Shown here piece after piece: positions 22,497 through 27,630 of a stretch of DNA of 27,630 nt (within the stretch, counting starts at the first letter, position 1; each line of letters begins with the position of its first letter). The DNA is from a virus, in the IMG/VR virus record IMGVR_UViG_3300028581_000200, positions 1 through 27,630 of that record. One strand, 5' to 3'. The position numbers were made by a program, and so were the translations under genes. Below the pieces are notes generated by a model, which saw only the letters and a list, made by a program, of their open reading frames with translations, did no database searches and was not told the DNA's origin.

Positions 22497-23660
22497 TTAT
22501 TCTAAATAATACGGTGGAGATATTGATGCCTTTATTCCCTTCTCAATATTGTTAGGATCATTCATCCAATAAGGATCCAGCTGGGACAGGTGTTGTTTCA
22601 ACACAGCTTGTTGTCGGCCAAACTCTGGATCATTATTAAAGACATCATCTCTACTGCTGGTAACCAAACTCAATATTTTACCAATAGTAAATGTCTTAAC
22701 ATTAAACTTAGGATATATTAAAGTGTTTATTAAATTACGATAACTTAACCCATCTTCTGTATTTTGATTAGCAAATATCTTATCCAAATTTGGCAGGTCA
22801 ATTAGAGTGTCACTGTAATATTTTTCTTGTTTGTAAATTTTGTGTTTGATAAAGAAATTTTTTAAAATATGTCCTTGTTTGCAAACTATGTCCATGGCTT
22901 CAGGAGCCCAATAAAATAGCTCATCATATTCCCATGGTCTGTTGTTTATCTGCGTGAGGCAAGAAATCCCAGAATCAACCACGTCTAAAAATCTAATGCA
23001 ATATCTATTATTTTCAAAATATAATCTTGGCTTGTCTATGCCCCAAACAAAGACTACTTTTTTTCCAGATTCTATTAAACGTCTGTAATCTTCAACGTAG
23101 TCTCTGATTTGTCCTTTCGCCACGTGAGACACACCCCAACGCCCTGTGCCATAATACGCTCTATTAAGATTATAAGATTTGTCCGTGATTATTTCAAAGG
23201 CAGCATCACTCATATCTATAACTCTGTGTTTAAATTTTACACCTTGTTGTTGTAATTTTTTTACACGTGGATAACTTACATTGACTTGCTCTGCATTGAA
23301 ATAATTGGTGGGGTCTGGATCTGCTTTATAAAAATTGTAACTTGCTATCTCGTCAAATCTGATATCATTGTCAACAAAGGTGTCTACGATGTTGCCGCTA
23401 TCAGCTCCCCCACTGTAAAACAGAACCACATAATCATAATTTTCTCTGATCTGCCTAGCTCTCTTTGCATATAATTCATCTAACGATTCTGTTGGTTCTA
23501 CAGTCCAATCATACTTGGCAAAGATTGATTGATTGAAATCCCAGTGAGGATGTATTCTGGTGTGTTTGTGCAATTCTATGGCTTCTATCTTGCTATAGGT
23601 CTTGTAGTCACCGATCCTATAAAATCCAAATTTGTCTTTGTTGTTACCCAGAGCAATCAT
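22497..23660 (-). CDS. PP-loop ATP pyrophosphatase-like protein
   Basis: A 387-aa protein with the PP-loop SGGADS at residues 83-88 (VVLFYSGGADSGNIVDTF). This motif binds ATP in asparagine synthetase, QueC and tRNA thiolation enzymes. The region after it (YNLNRAYYGTGRWGVSH) does not match a single known subfamily. The reaction would be AMP activation of a carboxyl, amide or thio group; the substrate is unknown. It is the middle gene of a tight minus-strand unit, 13 bases after the 2OG oxygenase gene and one base before the TctA-like gene. AT-rich. Confidence 0.65.
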   Translation of the reverse strand: MIALGNNKDKFGFYRIGDYKTYSKIEAIELHKHTRIHPHWDFNQSIFAKYDWTVEPTESLDELYAKRARQIRENYDYVVLFYSGGADSGNIVDTFVDNDIRFDEIASYNFYKADPDPTNYFNAEQVNVSYPRVKKLQQQGVKFKHRVIDMSDAAFEIITDKSYNLNRAYYGTGRWGVSHVAKGQIRDYVEDYRRLIESGKKVVFVWGIDKPRLYFENNRYCIRFLDVVDSGISCLTQINNRPWEYDELFYWAPEAMDIVCKQGHILKNFFIKHKIYKQEKYYSDTLIDLPNLDKIFANQNTEDGLSYRNLINTLIYPKFNVKTFTIGKILSLVTSSRDDVFNNDPEFGRQQAVLKQHLSQLDPYWMNDPNNIEKGIKASISPPYYLE

Positions 23661-23673
23661 ACAGCAATCACAA

Positions 23674-24273
23674 TCAAATAGAAGCTATCTTAGATAGATC
23701 ATCTATGTTGGAAATGGTTTGTAAAGCCAACTTATTTAAAAAACTTATCTGTAAACTGATCCTGGTGGATGTGAGATTTTCTACACTGTGTAAAATTCTA
23801 GCATCTACCAATAACCATTTATTTTCTGGCAACTTTGTTTTATCTAAAAATTCCAGTTTTGAAAAATCAGTACCTGGCGTTTTAGGAGCTCTGTATAGTG
23901 GTTGATCCTTTTCTTTCCAAAAAGTAAGTTCAGCATCATCACCCCCGGCCTCTACATTCCATAACAACACAAATTCACGAGTTCCATCTGTGTGTGCACC
24001 TGTGCTTATGGGTAAATTGTCGGGATCATCGTAGGTAACATAATTAATTCCAGCATCAAGTATGTGAAAAGTAATATTCTCCTTAACCCAATTTTCAAAA
24101 TCAATAAAAGGAATTCTAGCATTAACTCCTGCGTTGAAACTTCGTCCATACCAATTATGACAAATTCTTTTTGTTTGATAGCCCAATTCTGCTTTTTTTG
24201 GTCTCAGCGATCTATCTATTTTATCTAGTAAAGTTTGAGGTGGACTTGCAACATTTTCTAATATAAGAAACAT
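23674..24273 (-). CDS. 2-oxoglutarate/Fe(II)-dependent oxygenase-like protein
   Basis: A 199-aa protein with the facial triad of the 2OG-Fe(II) fold: H94-T-D96 (AHTDGTREFVLLWNVE), then H162 in ILHSVENLTSTR, and R171 nine residues on, which would bind 2-oxoglutarate. The double-stranded beta-helix core seems complete. Such enzymes hydroxylate proteins, nucleic acids or small molecules; phages often carry them with unknown targets. It is the first gene of the minus-strand unit that continues into the PP-loop and TctA-like genes. The start is ATG 24273, without a clear Shine-Dalgarno. Confidence 0.7.
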   Translation of the reverse strand: MFLILENVASPPQTLLDKIDRSLRPKKAELGYQTKRICHNWYGRSFNAGVNARIPFIDFENWVKENITFHILDAGINYVTYDDPDNLPISTGAHTDGTREFVLLWNVEAGGDDAELTFWKEKDQPLYRAPKTPGTDFSKLEFLDKTKLPENKWLLVDARILHSVENLTSTRISLQISFLNKLALQTISNIDDLSKIASI

Positions 24274-24326
24274 AATATACTCTCTATCGTTATAATTTTT
24301 TATTATTTGCTAATAATACTGAATGT

Positions 24327-24356
24327 ATTATATACGATAGGCGTTCTACAGCACAA
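24327..24356 (-). promoter_or_regulatory. Probable promoter of the oxygenase-PP-loop-TctA unit
   Basis: On the minus strand a good TATAAT (24332-24327) has a weak -35 (TTGTGC, about 18 bases upstream) overlapped by the hairpin CTACAG-CACAA-CTGTAG (24346-24362). The hairpin may be an operator. Start predicted near 24320. CTATCGTTATA (24283-24293) and TATATACGATAG (24329-24340) form an imperfect inverted repeat around it. Confidence 0.4.
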
Positions 24357-24448
24357 CTGTAGTAAAGACATTAATGTGTCAAGCGTCTGGTTCTCGTCGA
24401 CGTCGCATCGAGCGGCGTTGCAAGAATACTTATCAATGATATTATGAG
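24341..24448. other. Structured, GC-richer intergenic segment after bL12
   Basis: About 108 bases between the bL12 stop and the oxygenase promoter. It contains hairpins CTACAG-CACAA-CTGTAG (24346-24362) and GACAT-TAAT-GTGTC (24368-24381), followed by a GC-rich block (about 24384-24422) with GTCGACGTCG. The surroundings are AT-rich, so it may hold a small RNA or a terminator/operator. I could not match it to a known RNA. Confidence 0.35.
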
Positions 24449-24817
24449 TTACTTAATTTCCAGCTCTGCGCCGGCATCGGTCAGAGACTTTTTAATCTTT
24501 TCTGCTTCTTCTTTTTGTAGATCGGCCTTTACCAATTTTGGGGCAGCCTCAACAAATGCCTTGGCTTCCATCAACCCCAATCCCAATATATCCTTGATTA
24601 TTTTTAGTATTACCATTTTCCTATCTGCTGGGTATGCTTTGAGAGTTATTGAAACCAACGCATCCTCACCAGCAACAGTTGGCGTTGTTGTTGCCACCGC
24701 TGTGGTTGCCGAAGGTAATTCTATTCCCCATTTTTTAGATAATAACTCAGACAACTCTCCTGCCTCTGGTCCTGAGAGCGCTACCACTTCGTTTAGGAAT
24801 GTTTGATCTAATGCCAT
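24449..24817 (-). CDS. rplL: Ribosomal protein bL12 (L7/L12), phage-encoded
   Basis: A 122-aa full-length bL12. The N-terminal dimer/bL10-binding part starts MALDQTFLNEVVALSGPEAG and continues to KKWGIELP. A short Ala/Thr/Val hinge follows (about 36-50). The C-terminal factor-binding domain has the diagnostic ILGLGLMEAKAFVEAAPKLV and ends LTDAGAELEIK. In cells bL12 forms the ribosomal stalk that recruits EF-G, EF-Tu and IF2. The phage copy may exchange into host ribosomes to favour phage mRNA, which is inference. ATG 24817 is chosen by alignment; the frame is open further upstream. It has an ideal sigma70 promoter and a predicted leader of only about six bases. It is divergent from the HNH gene. 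Confidence 0.93.
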   Translation of the reverse strand: MALDQTFLNEVVALSGPEAGELSELLSKKWGIELPSATTAVATTTPTVAGEDALVSITLKAYPADRKMVILKIIKDILGLGLMEAKAFVEAAPKLVKADLQKEEAEKIKKSLTDAGAELEIK

Positions 24818-24829
24818 GATTGTTTTTAT

Positions 24830-24858
24830 ATTATATAGTATCTCTGATAGATTGTCAA
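24830..24858 (-). promoter_or_regulatory. Perfect sigma70 promoter of bL12, TTGACA-17-TATAAT
   Basis: On the minus strand TTGACA (24858-24853) and TATAAT (24835-24830) are separated by 17 bases, an exact consensus. The start near 24823 leaves about six bases before ATG 24817, so translation is close to leaderless. Confidence 0.8.
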
Positions 24859-24905
24859 GTTGACAGCACTGCGAAATTTTGTGTCGAAACCAAATAAATA
24901 TAATA

Positions 24906-25367
24906 ATGATATTACATAAACACCATATAATACCTAAACATGTAGGTGGTACAAATAACAAATCTAATTTAATAGAATTAACTCCTGAACAACATGCAGA
25001 AGCTCATAGAAAATTATGGAAAAAATATAGCAGATGGCAAGATTTTTGTGCATGGCAAGGATTAGCTAAATTATCTAAAGATAAAGAACATATAAAACTT
25101 GTTATGAGTGAAAGAAACAAAGCTAGTTGGAAAGATCCAGTGGTAAGAGCAAAAAGAATTGCAGGAATGAAATCGTCCACTTATAAAAACAGAACTTGTA
25201 ATAGAAAAAATTATGAAATAACAACTCCTAACGGTAAAAAAATAAAAATTTATGGTTTAAGAAAATGGTGTAAAGATAATGGATTGAATCATAATTCTTT
25301 TTGGAGAGCCACAATAGCAGATAGTAGACAATTTCGAGGATATACTGCTAAAAGATTGACAAAGTAA
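24906..25367 (+). CDS. HNH homing endonuclease
   Basis: A 153-aa protein. The HNH motif is complete: H6-H7 (LHKHHIIPKH), N21 in NKSNLIEL and H30/H34 in EQHAEAHRKLW, followed by a basic, helical DNA-binding C-terminal part with NGKKIKIYGLRKWCKDNG (NUMOD1-like). ATG 24906 is preferred over earlier near-cognate starts, with a CAAATAAATA box (24891-24900) just upstream. It is AT-rich and free-standing, placed between bL12 and the tmRNA. The TTGACA of the tmRNA promoter is inside its last codons. Confidence 0.8.
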   Translation: MILHKHHIIPKHVGGTNNKSNLIELTPEQHAEAHRKLWKKYSRWQDFCAWQGLAKLSKDKEHIKLVMSERNKASWKDPVVRAKRIAGMKSSTYKNRTCNRKNYEITTPNGKKIKIYGLRKWCKDNGLNHNSFWRATIADSRQFRGYTAKRLTK

Positions 25368-25384
25368 AAAATTATGTTTAAATA
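25356..25384 (+). promoter_or_regulatory. Promoter of the tmRNA, TTGACA-17-TAAATA
   Basis: TTGACA (25356-25361), 17 bases, TAAATA (25379-25384), the latter also part of a TTTAAATA late-type box (25377-25384). It could be read by host sigma70 early and by the late sigma later. Predicted start is near 25391. Confidence 0.5.
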
Positions 25385-25390
25385 CTATTG

Positions 25391-25682
25391 TAAACGTTGA
25401 AGTACAAAGATAATTTTTACGGACCGGGCTCGATGCCCGCACCTCCACCAAAGTTATTATTGGTGGCTTATGTAATCCCTATCGGGGGTGTAAGAATCGA
25501 CGTACTATGAAGGTTGTATGGAGTTTATCAGTTAGGCACCCTGTAAAGGTCCAAAACTACAAATGCTAAAAGCAAAGCATTTGGATTTGCTGACTTAACG
25601 GTCGGTAGATCTAAAATGAGATTGGCTGCTTAATAACCAGCTACCTCGGGGCACGGGCAACGCCTGGCAACAGAAGTTGCCC
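25391..25682 (+). ncRNA. ssrA: Two-piece (circularly permuted) tmRNA, phage-encoded
   Basis: The gene order is permuted. The acceptor piece (about 25391-25450) comes first: T arm CGGG-CTCGATG-CCCG (25425-25439), acceptor strand CACCTCC (25440-25446), then ACCA. A 33-nt spacer (25451-25483) follows, then the coding piece (25484 to about 25682). The latter begins GGGGGTG, which pairs fully with CACCTCC (one G-T), followed by the D-loop-like AATCGACG. The tag frame runs from GCT 25565 to TAATAA (25631), about 22 codons, starting AKSKAFGF and ending RSKMRLAA. The stop codons sit in the loop of GGCTG/CCAGC, as in Escherichia, where CTTAATAACC is shared. GGTAG/CTACC encloses this, and GGGCAAC/GTTGCCC closes the 3' end. 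tmRNA rescues stalled ribosomes with SmpB, which is not in the window. The permuted type is known mainly from alphaproteobacteria and some cyanobacteria and betaproteobacteria. Confidence 0.88.
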
Positions 25683-25685
25683 TTC

Positions 25686-26492
25686 ATGATGAAAAATTTA
25701 AAGATAACTTTTAGCAACCAAGTTTCCAGGCAAGAGCTATTTTACAATATCGTTGCCAATCCTGTCAGCGAGCGATGGCTACGCAAGATAAAACATCTCT
25801 CCTCGATCGCCCACAGCCCATTGGAGACCACGGGAAGATCCAACGAGGGAGATGTCCAGCGCACACATCGAGAGTTTTGCGACTTTGCTGGCATTGACTA
25901 TGAGGCCACAGATTACGATGATCAGCAATCTTTGAACCAACTGCATGAGCAATACGTACACAATCATGATAGATTGAGCATGCTGGCGAACAATGACATC
26001 TTGTATAAATTCCACAACGCCATACACGACATGGAAAAGAAGTCACAGGGCAACAGGTTCTACGTGGGCTGGGGAGTCAAGGAAGGTCCGCTGGGAGAGA
26101 AGTTCAACTGCAACGAGCACTACGCCGAGGCGTTCGTCAAGAACAATATATACCTGCCATGGACGGAACTTGGCAAGACGCCCTTGGACTATTTCAACAA
26201 CCATGAGCCCAACGACCTGGAAAGTTTGTGCCACCTGGCCAAACCCCACGTCACGCTGCGGGCCAAGTTCATGATCGCCAGGAGAGACTTTGTTCCCCCA
26301 CCATTCTCTCAGGAATTCCAGGATTGGTTCCTGCAGTACCGTGCCACGTGGCTGGAACATCATGGCATCACAGATTGGCGTCCACGGGATGAATATGTTG
26401 GAGTATTACTGGCAGAGCCACAAGATAGAACTGTAGACATTGAGCAAGTATTGAAAGAATATCCCACATTCCATTCCTTAGAGATAGTATAG
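25686..26492 (+). CDS. Unknown phage protein
   Basis: About 268 aa from the double ATG at 25686/25689; a TTG at 25677 is less likely because it lies in the tmRNA 3' hairpin. The protein is soluble, with a His/Tyr/Asn-rich central part (LHEQYVHNHDRLSMLANND, IHDMEKKSQGNRFYVGWGV) and a C-terminal VGVLLAEPQDRTVDIEQVLK. No known motif is recognised; similar unassigned proteins are common in marine myoviruses. It is GC-richer again, marking the end of the AT-rich island. It starts three bases after the tmRNA coding piece. Confidence 0.6.
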   Translation: MMKNLKITFSNQVSRQELFYNIVANPVSERWLRKIKHLSSIAHSPLETTGRSNEGDVQRTHREFCDFAGIDYEATDYDDQQSLNQLHEQYVHNHDRLSMLANNDILYKFHNAIHDMEKKSQGNRFYVGWGVKEGPLGEKFNCNEHYAEAFVKNNIYLPWTELGKTPLDYFNNHEPNDLESLCHLAKPHVTLRAKFMIARRDFVPPPFSQEFQDWFLQYRATWLEHHGITDWRPRDEYVGVLLAEPQDRTVDIEQVLKEYPTFHSLEIV

Positions 26493-26520
26493 TAGCATTT
26501 AATTTTCAAACCCATCCACA

Positions 26521-26527
26521 GTAAATA
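26521..26527 (+). promoter_or_regulatory. Late-type box GTAAATA
   Basis: GTAAATA precedes ATG 26528, a frame that is not the long one. The real start is ATG 26548 with GGAG seven bases upstream. The leader would be about 15 bases. Confidence 0.35.
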
Positions 26528-26547
26528 ATGCACCAACAGGAGCGTGC

Positions 26548-26862
26548 ATGGCCAAGAGGCGTGTGAAGAGTTTGCCCAAATACGAGCAGATGTGGCGCAA
26601 GATTCGCAAGAAGGCTCCACGAGTGCCTGACATCACTTGCCCCGCCATAGATGAAGTGCTATCCAGGTTGGACACACTGAGCAGCACCACTAAACGACTC
26701 TCAACAGCACAGAACAAGGTGTTGAGCAAGAAGATGGAGAAGCTGAGGGACGCCAATTCCGCTCTCAGAGACAGCGGACAGTATTGGCACGACGCCTGCA
26801 GGGACGTGATAGACGACTTCTACAAATATAAAAATCACAAGCGCCCAAAATATCTCAAATAA
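26548..26862 (+). CDS. Small basic helical phage protein, unknown
   Basis: A 104-aa protein, Lys/Arg-rich throughout (MAKRRVKSLPKYEQMWRKIR) with a helical middle (SRLDTLSSTTKRLSTAQNK) and a basic end (KNHKRPKYLK). This composition suggests nucleic-acid binding, but there is no motif to prove it. GGAG lies seven bases before the ATG. Not recognised. Confidence 0.55.
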   Translation: MAKRRVKSLPKYEQMWRKIRKKAPRVPDITCPAIDEVLSRLDTLSSTTKRLSTAQNKVLSKKMEKLRDANSALRDSGQYWHDACRDVIDDFYKYKNHKRPKYLK

Positions 26863-26952
26863 TAGCTGCACTTTTCACATTAACCAGGCATATTTCAGCA
26901 GCCAAGGCCAAGATAATTATGGTTGCTAATCACACAACATGGAGGTAGCGCA

Positions 26953-27183
26953 ATGGAAGACAACAAAAACATCATAGAGCAACTGCAGGACAAGGTTGAA
27001 AAGCTGGAGCAAGACATACAGGACATCAAGGGCGTGCTGGAGATCCAGGACGAGGACGATGACTTTGACTACGACAGCGACGAAGACGACATGGAAGAGG
27101 ATTCCGACGAGGACTCCGACGACGACCAAGACGAGGACGAGATCGAGGACGAAGACGACTATCCCAAAAAGAAAAAGAAATAA
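26953..27183 (+). CDS. Coiled-coil protein with extreme acidic tail and poly-Lys end
   Basis: A 76-aa protein. Residues 1-32 form a short coiled coil (MEDNKNIIEQLQDKVEKLEQ). Residues about 33-70 are almost entirely Asp and Glu, and the last five residues are Lys. Acidic tails of this type occur in DNA mimics, histone-like chaperones and phage scaffold parts; none can be chosen from sequence. GGAGG eight bases before ATG 26953 fixes the start, 30 bases downstream of the first in-frame start. A hairpin follows the stop. Confidence 0.6.
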   Translation: MEDNKNIIEQLQDKVEKLEQDIQDIKGVLEIQDEDDDFDYDSDEDDMEEDSDEDSDDDQDEDEIEDEDDYPKKKKK

Positions 27184-27196
27184 GTAATTGCATACA

Positions 27197-27220
27197 CAGG
27201 GTGCTCGCGAGGGCACCCTG
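27197..27220 (+). terminator. Hairpin after the acidic protein gene
   Basis: CAGGGTGC (27197-27204) pairs with GCACCCTG (27213-27220), an 8-bp stem with an eight-base loop. No T run follows, so it is either a weak terminator or an mRNA-stabilising hairpin. Confidence 0.5.
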
Positions 27221-27240
27221 ATAACCAACCGGAGAGCACC

Positions 27241-27390
27241 ATGGACGTCATCTTCGCTGTGTCAGTGCCCGTGGCCATCTTGGCCATCCTGGTTTGGATC
27301 TATGTGGACGTTTACCTGCACCCCAAGAATTATTTCAAGCGCAGGAACAAAAGAAAACCAAGAAATAATATAACCCAACTTAATATATAA
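27241..27390 (+). CDS. Small single-span membrane protein
   Basis: A 49-aa protein, MDVIFAVSVPVAILAILVW onward, with one membrane helix (about 3-25). A basic C-terminal tail follows (YFKRRNKRKPRNN). GGAG seven bases before the ATG supports it. Its last codons overlap the late promoter of the next gene. Unknown function; small membrane proteins of this kind are frequent in phages. Confidence 0.55.
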   Translation: MDVIFAVSVPVAILAILVWIYVDVYLHPKNYFKRRNKRKPRNNITQLNI

Positions 27391-27393
27391 ATA
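27386..27393 (+). promoter_or_regulatory. Consensus late promoter TATAAATA before the nuclease gene
   Basis: An exact TATAAATA, five bases (GCAGC) before ATG 27399. It predicts a leaderless late transcript. Confidence 0.65.
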
Positions 27394-27398
27394 GCAGC

Positions 27399-27630
27399 AT
27401 GATTAGGATTGCATTGATAGCGCTGTGGTTGTTCACGGCCACTGCCTGGGCAAATCCCATCGACGACAAGTGTCCACAACATGTGCTGCTGGGAGCGCCC
27501 GTCAGCAAGATCAAGCAAAATTCACAGTACATCTGCAAGATAAACTATGCCATACACTACAGATATGATACCAAGACAGCAGAGTATGTGGTGGAACACG
27601 TGACCCAGGAAGGCACCACAGGCACTGCCA
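27399..27630 (+). CDS. Secreted DNA/RNA non-specific nuclease (NUC1-like), partial
   Basis: The 77 visible codons begin with a signal peptide (MIRIALIALWLFTATAWA, cleavage likely after Ala18). They continue as the start of the beta-beta-alpha nuclease family: DKCPQHVLLGAPVSK, QYICKINYAIHYRYDTKTAEY, VVEHVTQEGTTG (parts). The DRGH active site is beyond the window. Family members degrade nucleic acids in the periplasm or outside the cell. In a phage this might scavenge nucleotides or clear DNA at lysis. The gene runs out of the window. Confidence 0.65.
   Translation, partial: MIRIALIALWLFTATAWANPIDDKCPQHVLLGAPVSKIKQNSQYICKINYAIHYRYDTKTAEYVVEHVTQEGTTGTA

Noticed and set aside
24341-24448. 4.5S (SRP) or 6S RNA
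   Set aside because: No GGAAGCAG-type SRP loop and no long 6S-type open duplex is seen.
24449-24817. Host chromosome contamination explaining bL12
   Set aside because: The flanks are phage-like on both sides and no rplJ or rpoB neighbour is present; a lone bL12 between homing endonuclease and cargo genes fits a phage locus.
26926-27228. Minus-strand 100-codon frame of Val/Leu repeats
   Set aside because: It is the antisense of the acidic-repeat gene; low-complexity coding opens a false frame.
1-27630. CRISPR array or insertion sequence
   Set aside because: No regularly spaced repeats, no transposase and no terminal inverted repeats were found by eye.

Overview
The window looks like part of the genome of a large tailed phage of the marine T4-like (myovirus) kind. 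It has dense gene packing on both strands and recurrent TATAAATA-type late promoters. Virion parts include a PAAR spike tip and a right-handed beta-helix tailspike. Class Ia ribonucleotide reductase (nrdA-nrdB), homing endonucleases, tRNAs and many small proteins of unknown role are also present. No T4 core head or tail gene (portal, major capsid, sheath) lies in the window, so the T4-like assignment rests on promoters and gene mix. A two-piece (circularly permuted) tmRNA and AT-rich cargo genes hint at an alphaproteobacterial host, which is inference.

Layout. 1-4.1 kb: a partial membrane protein, a sulfotransferase, a DUF1353 protein, a protein with nucleotidyltransferase/ligase motifs, and a glycosyltransferase-like protein. 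4.2-7.8 kb: a run of late plus-strand genes, mostly unknown or virion-related, including an abundant-looking 102-aa protein, a holin-like protein and a scaffold-like coiled-coil protein. 7.7-11.6 kb: two translationally coupled radical SAM enzymes, a PD-(D/E)XK nuclease and an SGNH-like hydrolase. 11.6-13.2 kb: tailspike. 13.3-16.9 kb: nrdA and nrdB, followed by an AT-rich GIY-YIG homing endonuclease. 18.0-19.5 kb: PAAR protein and a probable virion protein.

19.5-20.0 kb holds an RNA operon. A consensus-like sigma70 promoter is followed by a roughly 149-nt RNA with the conserved core of bacterial RNase P RNA, then by four tRNAs (Arg-CCT, Leu-GAG, Val-GAC, Arg-TCG). 20.0-25.4 kb is an AT-rich cargo island: a small lipoprotein, a TctC-like solute-binding protein, a TctA-like permease, a PP-loop ATPase, a 2OG-Fe(II) oxygenase, a full-length ribosomal protein bL12 and an HNH homing endonuclease. 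25.4-25.7 kb carries a permuted tmRNA. 25.7-27.6 kb returns to phage-type genes and ends inside a secreted DNA/RNA nuclease.

The main point is a phage-borne translation and RNA-processing set: RNase P RNA, tRNAs, tmRNA and bL12. RNase P is the enzyme that makes 5' ends of tRNAs and tmRNA, so the phage supplies both the ribozyme and its substrates. The metabolic layer is nucleotide reduction (NrdAB) and, possibly, organic-acid uptake (TctA/TctC). Two promoter classes are visible: sigma70-type boxes before nrdA, the RNase P/tRNA operon, bL12, tctC, the nuclease and tmRNA, and TAAATA boxes before late genes, often so close to the ATG that the mRNA would be leaderless.
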